Counted from the stretch's first letter, positions 1 to 6,306 are shown. The stretch is DNA of 12,519 nucleotides from JAIEPW01 sp964406035 (GCA_964406035.1 CAYOQB010000152.1:1-12519), one strand, 5' to 3'. Program-made: numbers and translations. Notes: generated by a model not told the origin, from the sequence alone.

Positions 1-859
1 AACCCCTAACTCTGGAGACGGCAGCGGATTTACACTCAAGTATTGACAGCGGCGATTGTTCCATCAGATCCTGGTTGCGCCGGGAAGTAGCCCTCTGCAG
101 AGCTCCGTGCATGCGCTCCACCTTGCCTTGCGTCTGCGGATGGCGGATGCCGCTGAACAGCAGGCGAATCCCCTGACGCATGATCCACACTGCCAGCTCG
201 CTCCAGCCCCACGGGCTGGCCGCATTCCACCACGGAACGCCGTGGTCCACCAACAAAGCCTCCGGCAATCCACTGTTTTCGAAGGTCTGCCGCATGGTGT
301 CGCGCACGCCTTCGGCTCGCGTGCTGCCCAACTGCCGCAGCGCCACCACGTAGCGGCTGTGATCGTCGAGAATCGACAGAGGACCCACCGGGCTGCTGCG
401 CGCGAACCCCGGTCCTTTGAAATCCATCTGCCACAGCTCGTTCGGAGCGGCGCGTTCAAACCGCTCCCGCGCCACCGGGTGCCCATCGGCAGGCCGCACG
501 AGCTGATGCCGCTGCAGGATGCGGTGCAGCGTGCGCACCGCCAGGGGTGCATAGCTGGGGTGCTCCTCCAGCAAGATCTTTTGCAGCTTGGGTGCTCCCC
601 AATCCGGCCACCGCCGCCGCAGCGCCACCACCGCGCGCTCGATCTCGTCAGGGGTTTTCCGCGGACTGGCATGCGGACGCCGGCTGCGATCCTTCACAGC
701 TTGCGATCCAGCTTGTTTAAACCGTTTCCGCCAGGTGTATCCCGTCTGACGGCTGATGCCGAACTCCCGGCACAAGTCCGCGAAGCTCTGCCCTTCCCGT
801 TCCGCCAGCACCACGAATCGCAAACGTTGTTCGATCACACTCGACTCCCGCCAAGGCAT
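1..859 (-). CDS. IS481-family transposase (partial, C-terminus atypical)
   Basis: DDE integrase-type transposase that would cut and join the ends of its insertion sequence. The frame starts at ATG 859-857. A strong Shine-Dalgarno (GGAGGAG, complement of 865-871) sits just upstream and fixes this start. About 286 codons are visible without a stop to the window edge. An N-terminal helix-turn-helix region (FADLCREFGISRQTGYTW, about residues 26-43) is followed by a basic SRRPHASPRKTP linker. The rve-type catalytic core then shows Asp146 in LWQMDFKG, Asp205 in LLVDHGVPW (VDHG instead of the usual VDNG) and Glu248 in GKVERMHGAL. All three acidic residues are present. After about residue 256 the sequence (RRNQDLMEQS...) no longer looks like the family's usual tail, in which YNxxRPHEAL-type motifs are expected. 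The C-terminus may be replaced or disrupted near positions 1-95, so activity is doubtful. Confidence 0.88.
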   Translation of the reverse strand, partial: MPWRESSVIEQRLRFVVLAEREGQSFADLCREFGISRQTGYTWRKRFKQAGSQAVKDRSRRPHASPRKTPDEIERAVVALRRRWPDWGAPKLQKILLEEHPSYAPLAVRTLHRILQRHQLVRPADGHPVARERFERAAPNELWQMDFKGPGFARSSPVGPLSILDDHSRYVVALRQLGSTRAEGVRDTMRQTFENSGLPEALLVDHGVPWWNAASPWGWSELAVWIMRQGIRLLFSGIRHPQTQGKVERMHGALQRATSRRNQDLMEQSPLSILECKSAAVSRVRG

Positions 860-875
860 CCTTGCTCCTCCCAAC

Positions 876-916
876 TGTCAAGGATGTCTTGTCCTGAAGT
901 GTCAAGTATGTCCTGG
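876..916. repeat. Imperfect direct repeat at the upstream end of the IS481 element
   Basis: Two adjacent blocks, 876-896 and 900-916, both begin TGTCAAG, followed by gATGTC/tATGTC and a CCTG. The second copy is shorter by a few bases in its middle. They lie between the transposase start region and the presumed outer IS end. They could be transposase-binding repeats of the terminal region or a short tandem duplication. Confidence 0.6.
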
Positions 917-938
917 CAACGAACACCTAAAGGCTCGC

Positions 939-954
939 ACCGCCTGAAGGCGGT
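939..954. repeat. Short perfect hairpin (REP-like) between IS and TSUP gene
   Basis: The sequence accgcc-TGAA-ggcggt forms a 6-bp perfect stem with a four-base loop. It is followed by only two T residues, so it is a weak candidate for an intrinsic terminator. It lies 75 bases beyond the stop of the minus-strand TSUP gene and outside the presumed IS end. A small dispersed palindrome of the REP type is the alternative. No gene is seen between 920 and 1028. Confidence 0.4.
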
Positions 955-1028
955 TCTACTTGGCTGCCTTTCTGAGTGTAATAGCGGTGCTCAGTGGCGA
1001 TGTTATCCGACACTCGCCGGAAGAGAAA

Positions 1029-1391
1029 CTACTTACCCAGGATCAACATACGGGCGCCGATGACGACCAGGAACGCGGCGTAGATGCGGCGGATGAGGAT
1101 GGGGTCGAGGCCGAGGACGATGCGGGCGCCGAAGTAGAAGCCGACGAAGAGGCCGGCGGCGACGAGGGCGGCGGCTTCGATGCGGATGTAGCCGTTGCGG
1201 TAGTACTCGATGGCGCCGAGGAGGCCGACGGGGGGGATCATGGCGGCGACGCTGGTGGCGATCGCGTCCATCTCCTTGAGTTTAAAGACATATAGGAGCG
1301 CAGGGACGATGATGAGGCCGCCCCCGATCCCGAACATCCCGCCGAGCACGCCGGCCAGCAGTCCCAGCACCAGAAAACCCAGGTAGGTCAT
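1029..1391 (-). CDS. Half-size TSUP family (TauE/SafE, DUF81) membrane protein
   Basis: A 120-residue integral membrane protein with about four hydrophobic segments (roughly residues 3-22, 25-36, 43-60 with the following loop, 72-92 and 98-117). The N-terminus carries the TSUP hallmark GGMFGIGGGLIIVPALL (residues 17-33). Family members move sulfite, sulfonates or other organo-sulfur or small anions across the inner membrane, but the substrate here cannot be read from sequence. Usual TSUP proteins are about 250 residues with two homologous halves. This one is a single half, so it would have to dimerise, or it is a remnant that has lost its C-terminal half. It ends cleanly in KLGK-like residues (ILGK) and a TAG. 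No good Shine-Dalgarno precedes ATG 1391. It is divergent from the sigma-factor gene across a 54-base gap that must hold both start regions. Confidence 0.82.
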   Translation of the reverse strand: MTYLGFLVLGLLAGVLGGMFGIGGGLIIVPALLYVFKLKEMDAIATSVAAMIPPVGLLGAIEYYRNGYIRIEAAALVAAGLFVGFYFGARIVLGLDPILIRRIYAAFLVVIGARMLILGK

Positions 1392-1445
1392 CGCGTTTCG
1401 AGTCTAACATGTAAACCTGAGGATGCCGATTTTCGTCCTGCGGGT

Positions 1446-2036
1446 ATGATGGGCGTGATGGCCGATCCCTTGGTGGCGAAGGCAGGCGGGAAGGCGGCGA
1501 CGGCGGATTTCAGCGCCTGGATGAGCGCGGAACAGCGCCGTATCTTTCTGTTATGCAATCGTTTTCTGCAGGACCGGGACGATGCGGATTCGGCGACGCA
1601 GGATGTTTTTCTGAAGGCGTATCAGGCGCTGCAGAAGGATCAGGAGATTGAAGAGCCGGGCAAGTGGCTGACGCGGATCGCGGTGAACACGTGCTTGGAC
1701 CGGCTGCGATCGCGGAAGTGGCAGTTTTGGAGGAAGCGTCCGGCGGCGGAGGATGAGGTCAAGATCCTGGAGTTTGCCGCGGGGACGGGGATCAGCGCGG
1801 AGGCGTCGGTTTACGGGACGCAGGTGGGGGCTCGGCTGCAGCAGGCGCTGGGGCGGTTGTCGGCGCGGCAGAGGGCGGTATTTACGCTTCGGCACTTCGA
1901 GGATTTGAGTCTCGAGGAGATAGCCGTTACACTCAATCTGGACATCGGGACGGTGAAAGCGCACATGTTCCGGGCGGTGTCCAAGCTGAGGGAAGAGTTG
2001 CGCGACCTGTATGAAGGGAGGCGCAGAGAGAAATGA
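1446..2036 (+). CDS. ECF (group 4) RNA polymerase sigma-70 factor
   Basis: Directs RNA polymerase to a specific stress or housekeeping-independent regulon, and is normally held inactive by a partner anti-sigma factor. The 196-residue protein has only sigma regions 2 and 4. Region 2 spans about residues 26-95, with DDADSATQDVFLKAYQAL (residues 45-62) as the core-binding helix and WLTRIAVNTCLDRLRSRKW (74-92) as regions 2.3/2.4 for the -10 element. Region 4 spans about 130-187, with LSARQRAVFTLRHFEDLSLE and the helix-turn-helix EIAVTLNLDIGTVKAHMFRA. Size and architecture match RpoE-like ECF factors. Three in-frame ATGs (1446, 1449, 1458) compete. None has a clear ribosome site, and 1458 (MADPLV) is equally plausible. 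The stop codon overlaps the next gene's start (ATGA at 2033-2036), which indicates translational coupling with the putative anti-sigma gene. No ECF-type promoter was convincingly recognised upstream. Confidence 0.93.
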   Translation: MMGVMADPLVAKAGGKAATADFSAWMSAEQRRIFLLCNRFLQDRDDADSATQDVFLKAYQALQKDQEIEEPGKWLTRIAVNTCLDRLRSRKWQFWRKRPAAEDEVKILEFAAGTGISAEASVYGTQVGARLQQALGRLSARQRAVFTLRHFEDLSLEEIAVTLNLDIGTVKAHMFRAVSKLREELRDLYEGRRREK

Positions 2037-2458
2037 CGTATCGAAAGTGGACGGAAGACGATTTAATTGACCGGATGTACGGTCTGAGCGAGGTTCCGGC
2101 GGAGCTGCAGGCGGCGTGGGAGAGCTCGGCGGAATATCAGCGGGAGTGGGACGCGGTGCGGTCCGAGCGGCGGCGGAGCGCGGAAGCCGAGGTCGAGGGG
2201 TCGTTTCTGGCGGAGCAGCGGCGGCGGATCTGGGCTCGGCTGGAGCGGCGGGATCCGGTATGGCCGAAGTGGGTGAGCGCGGGCGTGGCGACGGCGGCGT
2301 TGTGCGCGGCGGTGTTTCTGTACAATCCGCGGCAGGCGGAGGTCGCGGTGGCGCCGGAGGTTTCGGACGCGCAATTTTTCGCGGAGATCGCGAATTTGGA
2401 GCAATCGCTGGAGCCGCGGGCGGTGCGTCCGGTGCGGGGGTTGTTCGCGGAGAACTGA
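2033..2458 (+). CDS. Putative single-pass membrane anti-sigma factor
   Basis: A 141-residue protein with a charged cytoplasmic N-terminal part (residues 1-77, rich in Arg and Glu), one hydrophobic membrane segment (about 79-97, WVSAGVATAALCAAVFLYN) and a short outer tail (98-141). This layout and its position directly behind an ECF sigma gene, sharing the four bases ATGA, are typical of membrane anti-sigma factors that sequester the sigma factor. No HxxxCxxC zinc-binding anti-sigma motif is present, so it would belong to a non-zinc or divergent class. Function is inferred from context and topology only; no specific family motif was recognised. The stop overlaps the following start (TGATG, 2456-2460). 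That coupling suggests the three proteins are made in fixed proportion. Confidence 0.72.
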   Translation: MTYRKWTEDDLIDRMYGLSEVPAELQAAWESSAEYQREWDAVRSERRRSAEAEVEGSFLAEQRRRIWARLERRDPVWPKWVSAGVATAALCAAVFLYNPRQAEVAVAPEVSDAQFFAEIANLEQSLEPRAVRPVRGLFAEN

Positions 2459-2916
2459 TGTTGGGGCGAGCCTTTATTCTGATTCCGGCGCTGCTGTTTT
2501 GGACGGCGGGGGACGTGAGCGCCCAGCCGCCGCGGAATTTCTACGCGTGGTGGGACTCGCCGGTGGCGCGGGATCTGAGTCTGTCGGATACACAGATGCG
2601 GCAGATCCGGCAGACGGTGCGGGAGTACCGGCTGCGGCTGCGGGAATCGCGGAACACGCTGGACCGGGCGGAGATCGAGCTGGAGTACGTGTTCAACGAA
2701 GACACTCTGGATCCGAAGAAGGCGCAGGACGCGATCGACCGGCTGGCGGCGGCGCGGGCGGACCTGACCAAGGCGTTTACGGAGATGTCGTTGAAGCTGC
2801 GGATGGTCCTGACAGCGGAGCAGTGGCGGGAGCTGCAGAAGCGGGGTCCGGAGCGGCGGAATCGGCCGGCGGGTGGAAATCCGGCGGCGTCCAAGCCCGA
2901 GCCTCCGGCGCTTTAG
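2458..2916 (+). CDS. Secreted CpxP/Spy/ZraP-like (LTxxQ) periplasmic protein
   Basis: A 152-residue exported protein. A signal peptide covers about residues 1-22 (hydrophobic FILIPALLFWTA, likely cut after VSA). The mature part is a long alpha-helical hairpin rich in Arg, Glu and Leu (about 40-130), then a Pro-rich tail. Two LTxxQ-type motifs, LSDTQ at 42-46 and LTAEQ at 118-122, are the signature of the CpxP/Spy/ZraP/CnrX periplasmic sensor and chaperone group. In CnrX- and CpxP-type systems such proteins sit outside the membrane and control a sigma/anti-sigma pair or a kinase. Its position as third gene of this cassette fits a sensor for the preceding anti-sigma factor. The protein contains no histidine at all, so metal coordination of the CnrX kind is not supported; envelope stress or misfolded protein is a better guess. 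The start at 2458 was chosen because the longer frame upstream runs inside the anti-sigma gene. Confidence 0.82.
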   Translation: MLGRAFILIPALLFWTAGDVSAQPPRNFYAWWDSPVARDLSLSDTQMRQIRQTVREYRLRLRESRNTLDRAEIELEYVFNEDTLDPKKAQDAIDRLAAARADLTKAFTEMSLKLRMVLTAEQWRELQKRGPERRNRPAGGNPAASKPEPPAL

Positions 2917-2967
2917 AATTTCGCCACATCCGCCGATAGGGAATCAGGGGCAAATCTTGCGCCGCTG

Positions 2968-4344
2968 ATGACCAACCAGGCAAACAGTTGGAATGAGTTC
3001 ATTCAGCGTCATTTGTGGGACGTGCAGTCACGCGTCCACCACGATCTGGCGCGCCGCGCCATGCCCGGAATCTGGTCATATCCGGGGCTGGTGGTGGCGA
3101 TCGGGCTGACGACGGGTTACGCCTGGGATCATGCGTGGGTGTTGGGGACGCTGGCGGCGGTCACGGTGTTGTGCAGCTTGTTCCGGCGGTGGCTGATCCG
3201 GGGGCGGCTGAGGTTCCACGGCAGGGCTCGGCGGTGGCGGGATTACTTTGCCGGGTCGATGCTGGTGAACGGGCTGGCGTGGGGTTGTTTCGGGGGCATC
3301 ACCTGGCATTTGTATGGGCCGGGAGCGCCGGAGCATTACGCGGTGCTGCTGTGCCTGCTGGGGGCGTGCGTGGGGAGCCTGACGGTGCTGGCGCCGCAGG
3401 TGGCGCTGCTGCGGCTGTTCCTGGCGTCGATTTTGCTGCCATTTATCGGTGCATCGCTATTTCTGGGGGAGCGGCCGTCGCTAAGCGCGGCGGCGCTGAG
3501 CACGGTTTTCCTGGTGTTTCTGCTGCAGCAGGGGCAGATTGCGTCGCGAGCCTACTGGAAGAATCTGCGGGATCACGAACTGCTGCGCGAGGCGAAGATC
3601 GCGGCGGAGGCGGCGAGCCGGGCCAAGAGCGAGTTTGTCGCCAATATGAGCCACGAGATCCGGACGCCGATGAACGGGATACTGGGCATGACGGCGGTGG
3701 TGCTGGACAGCGATTTGAACGAGGAACAGCGGGATTGCCTGGAGACGGTGAAGTTTTCCGCGGATTCGCTGCTGGTGCTGCTGAACGACCTGCTGGATTT
3801 CTCCAAGATTGAAGCGGGCAAGCTGGAGTTCGAACAAGCGGAGTTCCACCTGCCGGACCTGGTGTCGGCAACGCTGGCGACGATGTCGGCGGCGGCGGAG
3901 CAGAAGAGTTTGCGGCTGCACGCCGAGCTGGAGCCCGGCATGCCCCGGGTGTTCGTTGGAGATCCACACCGGCTGAGGCAGGTGCTGGTGAACCTGGTCG
4001 GGAACGCCATCAAGTTTACGCATCGCGGATCGGTGACGGTGGCGGTGCGTCGGGAAAGCAGCGACGTGATCCGATTCGAGGTCCGGGACACGGGGGTGGG
4101 CATTCCGAAGGACAAGCAGACGCGGATCTTCGAGGCGTTCTCCCAAGCCGACGGCTCGATCACACGGAAGTATGGGGGAACGGGACTGGGACTCACGATT
4201 TCCTCGCGGCTGGTGTCGCTGATGGACGGGCGGTTGTGGCTGGAGAGCGAGCCCGGCAGGGGCAGCAGCTTCTACTTCACGGCTCGGCTGGCGGCGCCTT
4301 CGGCCCACTATGACGACGCCGAGATCTCGACCACGCTGCGATAG
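2968..4344 (+). CDS. Membrane-bound sensor histidine kinase (HisKA + HATPase_c), no receiver domain
   Basis: A 458-residue two-component sensor that would autophosphorylate and pass phosphate to a response regulator not present in the window. The N-terminal half has about six hydrophobic membrane segments (approximately residues 34-52, 55-72, 93-115, 124-142, 145-166 and 171-188) with only short loops. The signal is therefore probably sensed within or at the membrane. A short coiled linker (200-220) leads to HisKA with the phospho-acceptor His229 in MSHEIRTPMNG. The ATPase domain shows the N box with Asn346 (NLVGNAIKFT), the G1 box with Asp374 (VRDTGVGIP), the F box (FEAFSQADGS) and the G2 box (GGTGLGLTIS). 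The catalytic core resembles that of hybrid kinases such as BarA/ArcB types, but the protein stops about 20 residues after HATPase_c with no receiver. It lies 51 bases behind the sigma cassette on the same strand and may be co-transcribed. Its end overlaps bshA tail to tail by 37 bases. Confidence 0.92.
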   Translation: MTNQANSWNEFIQRHLWDVQSRVHHDLARRAMPGIWSYPGLVVAIGLTTGYAWDHAWVLGTLAAVTVLCSLFRRWLIRGRLRFHGRARRWRDYFAGSMLVNGLAWGCFGGITWHLYGPGAPEHYAVLLCLLGACVGSLTVLAPQVALLRLFLASILLPFIGASLFLGERPSLSAAALSTVFLVFLLQQGQIASRAYWKNLRDHELLREAKIAAEAASRAKSEFVANMSHEIRTPMNGILGMTAVVLDSDLNEEQRDCLETVKFSADSLLVLLNDLLDFSKIEAGKLEFEQAEFHLPDLVSATLATMSAAAEQKSLRLHAELEPGMPRVFVGDPHRLRQVLVNLVGNAIKFTHRGSVTVAVRRESSDVIRFEVRDTGVGIPKDKQTRIFEAFSQADGSITRKYGGTGLGLTISSRLVSLMDGRLWLESEPGRGSSFYFTARLAAPSAHYDDAEISTTLR

Positions 4345-5423
4345 TAATCCTCATACATGGGAATGATGCGCTCGGTGGCGAATCGCGATTCCGCGGCGGC
4401 GCGCGCGGCGGAGCTCAACCGTTCCCGCAAGGGCTGATCGAGCAACAACTCCACAACCCTGCGGGAGTGCGCCGCGACATCGCCGACCGGCTCCAGGAAT
4501 CCATCCACGCCAGGAGTCACCACTTCGGGCAGTCCGCCGGTGCGGGATGCGACCGGAACAACTCCGCAGGCCATGGCTTCGAGCGCGGCGAGGCCGAACG
4601 ATTCCATTTCGCTGGGCACCAGCATCACGTGCGCGGTGGGGATGAGGGATTCGGGGCGGCTGACCTTGCCGGCGAACTCGATGAAATCGCAGAGGCCCAG
4701 GTCGCGGGCCAGGGACTCGGCGGGACCTCGGTCCGGACCATCGCCGACCATGACGAGCTCGGCGTCGACGGACTTGCGGACCTCGGCGAGGATGCGGATG
4801 CAGTCGAGCACGCGTTTCACGGGGCGGAAGTTGGAGATGTGGATCAGGCGGGCGCGGGCGGGGCGGCTTTCGGGCGCGGGACGGTAAACGTCGCAGTTGA
4901 CGAAGTTGGGGATCACCTGGATGTCGCGGCGGATGCCGAAGACCTCATGGGTTTGCTGCTTCAGATGCTCGCTGATGGAGGTGACGCCGTCGGAGTGTTC
5001 GATGGAGTAGCGGGTGATTGGGAAGTAGGAGCGGTCCGCACCGACCAGCGTGATGTCGGTGCCGTGGAGGGTGGTGACGAAGGGCAGGCGGCGTTCGGCG
5101 GCGATCATGTCACGCGCGAGGATGGCGGAGATGGAATGCGGGATCGCGTAATGGACGTGGAGCAGATCGAGGCGGTGGTAAATCGCGACCTCGTACATGC
5201 GGGAGGCGAGGGCGAGGGTGTAGGGCGGATAGAGAAAGAGCGGGTAGGAGGTGACCTCGACCTCGTGGTAGTGGATGTTGGGGGAATTGCGGTCCAGGCG
5301 GATGGGGTTGGCGTAGGAGATGAAGTGGACCTGGTGTCCGCGGGCGGCGAGTTCCATTCCGAGCTCGGTCGCAACGATGCCGGAGCCGCCGTAGGTGGGG
5401 TAGCAGGTGATGCCGATTTTCAC
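4308..5423 (-). CDS. bshA: N-acetyl-alpha-D-glucosaminyl L-malate synthase BshA (bacillithiol biosynthesis)
   Basis: First enzyme of bacillithiol synthesis. It joins UDP-GlcNAc to L-malate, giving GlcNAc-malate, which BshB and BshC later deacetylate and load with cysteine. It is a cytosolic retaining GT-B glycosyltransferase of family GT4. The N-terminal KIGITCYPTYGGSGIVATELG is a near-exact BshA signature. Other BshA marks are HYHEVEVTSYPLF, YPPYTLALAS, LHVHYAIPHS and TTLHGTDITLVG. The GT4 donor-site pair Glu274/Glu282 lies in ESFGLAALE, followed by AMACGVVPV and GGLPEV. The start is placed at GTG 5423-5421, giving 371 residues, the usual family length. An in-frame ATG at 5672 would add 83 residues, but that extension is translated from the tandem repeat array and has no BshA counterpart. 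No strong ribosome site precedes the GTG. The other bacillithiol genes are not in the window, so the gene stands alone. Confidence 0.94.
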   Translation of the reverse strand: MKIGITCYPTYGGSGIVATELGMELAARGHQVHFISYANPIRLDRNSPNIHYHEVEVTSYPLFLYPPYTLALASRMYEVAIYHRLDLLHVHYAIPHSISAILARDMIAAERRLPFVTTLHGTDITLVGADRSYFPITRYSIEHSDGVTSISEHLKQQTHEVFGIRRDIQVIPNFVNCDVYRPAPESRPARARLIHISNFRPVKRVLDCIRILAEVRKSVDAELVMVGDGPDRGPAESLARDLGLCDFIEFAGKVSRPESLIPTAHVMLVPSEMESFGLAALEAMACGVVPVASRTGGLPEVVTPGVDGFLEPVGDVAAHSRRVVELLLDQPLRERLSSAARAAAESRFATERIIPMYEDYYRSVVEISASS

Positions 5424-5594
5424 AAGCCCAGTGTGGCACGAGACCTCGTAACTTGCGGAGGTGGGGACTTTTACGGCTGTTCCGGAAACGAGCTTCCTGG
5501 AACGCAGAATCAATAGCTTAGGGGCGTGCGGGCGGACGCGGTCCTTACCTCCTTTTGGGGCTGATTTGGAGTTCTGCGCGAACAGCGGATCGCG

Positions 5595-5825
5595 GAAAGG
5601 GTGTCGAATCAGCGCCGCATACCCCGAAGGGCTAGTCCTCCTTACCACCGGGCTATTTTCGACTCGGAACACGTGGAACAGGCACCGGCCGGAATGGGGG
5701 AGTTACGGCTGTTCCGGAAGCGGGCGAGCCGGACGTGGAATCATCAGGTTACGGGCGGCGAAGTAGCAGTGAGCCTTACCCCATTTTGGGCCGGATTCAG
5801 GGCTCTGCGAGACCACTGGGTTGAG
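5595..5825. repeat. 231-bp repeat, unit A (full length)
   Basis: Complete copy. On the minus strand it carries an AAGGAGG box followed by CCC-TTCG-GGG, a small stem with a UUCG-type loop, then ATGCGGCGCTGA. A 7-bp perfect inverted repeat lies at 5675-5681 and 5709-5715. Confidence 0.9.
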
Positions 5826-6056
5826 AAAGGCATGTCGAATCAACGCCGCATACCCCGAGGGACTACACCTCCTTACCACCGGATTATTTTCGACTCGGAA
5901 CACGTGGAACAGGCACCGGCCGGAATGGGGGACTTTCGGCTGTTCCGGAAGCGGGCGGGTCGGACGCGGAATCATCAGGTTACGGGCGGCGAAGTAGCAG
6001 TAAGCCTTACTCCATTTTGGGCCGGATTCAGGGCTCTGCGAGACCACTGGGTCGCG
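5826..6056. repeat. 231-bp repeat, unit B (full length)
   Basis: Complete copy, very close to unit A and differing at scattered positions. The inverted pair ggaacag/ctgttcc is kept exactly at 5906-5912 and 5940-5946. The minus-strand AAGGAGG box and ATGCGGCGTTGA are also kept. Confidence 0.9.
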
Positions 6057-6208
6057 GAAAGCTTGTGGAATCAGCGCCGCATACCCCGAGGGACTACTCC
6101 TCCTTACCACCGGGCTATTTTCTACTCGGAACAGGTGGAACAGGCACCGAGCAGGCAAGGCATAACCATTCTGGAGCCAGCTGGGCTTTGCGCGAACACT
6201 GGATGGCG
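6057..6208. repeat. 231-bp repeat, unit C (79-bp internal deletion)
   Basis: This 152-base copy matches units A and B up to ggaacaggcaccg and again from about cattctgg to the end. It lacks the ctgttcc arm and the gcgaagtagcag region. The minus-strand AAGGAGG box and ATGCGGCGCTGA remain. Confidence 0.85.
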
Positions 6209-6306
6209 GAAGGCGTGTCGAGCTAGCGCCGCATACCTCGGAGGACTACTCCTCTTTACGACCGGGCTACTTTCGGAACATGTGGAACAGGCACCGAGCA
6301 GCATCA
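6209..6306. repeat. 231-bp repeat, unit D (terminal, truncated and diverged)
   Basis: First ~95 bases of the unit only, ending just after gtggaacaggcaccg, about 24 bases before the next gene. The minus-strand box has changed to AAAGAGG and the small frame ends in TAG instead of TGA. Confidence 0.8.

Larger units (their letters stand above)
1..918 (-). mobile_element. IS481-family insertion sequence, one end present, left part outside window
   Basis: The stretch holds a minus-strand DDE transposase gene plus the outer DNA on its upstream side. The upstream end contains two imperfect direct copies of a tgtcaag-atgtc-cctg block (876-896 and 900-916), and IS481-type ends often begin with TGT. 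The outer boundary is therefore placed near 916-920, but no matching opposite end is in the window to confirm it. The element is incomplete here because the transposase frame continues past position 1. Family membership is seen from the protein. The exact border is an inference. Confidence 0.72.
5461..6306. repeat. Tandem array of a 231-bp non-coding repeat (five copies, outer ones degraded)
   Basis: Unit starts are at 5595, 5826, 6057 and 6209, and a partial degenerate first copy covers 5461-5594. The spacing between matching tcgaatca/tggaatca marks (5604, 5835, 6066) is exactly 231 bases. Each full unit holds a cgccgcatacc block, a cctccttaccacc block, a tcggaacacgtggaacagg block, and in complete copies an inverted pair ggaacag/ctgttcc. 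The second half carries an attttgggccggattcagggctctgcgaga block. Because 231 equals 3 x 77, the repeat keeps frames open on both strands, but the encoded peptides look like no known protein. The array fills the gap between bshA (minus) and the gene at 6330 (plus), so it is upstream of both. No transposase or spacer-like unique DNA is inside. Confidence 0.9.

Noticed and set aside
56..1063. 335-codon plus-strand open frame across the IS element
   Set aside because: It is antisense to the transposase, whose catalytic motifs and ribosome site are clear. The translation is Arg/Pro/His-rich and matches no protein pattern.
2116..2457. N-terminal extension of the CpxP-like protein (frame open from 2116)
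   Set aside because: The extension lies inside the anti-sigma gene in another frame and is Gly/Arg-rich noise. A normal signal peptide starts at 2458.
4467..5516. 349-codon plus-strand frame opposite bshA
   Set aside because: Antisense shadow. The minus-strand frame carries the full BshA signature.
5461..6306. CRISPR array
   Set aside because: Units are 231 bp and adjacent, with no unique spacers and no cas genes nearby.
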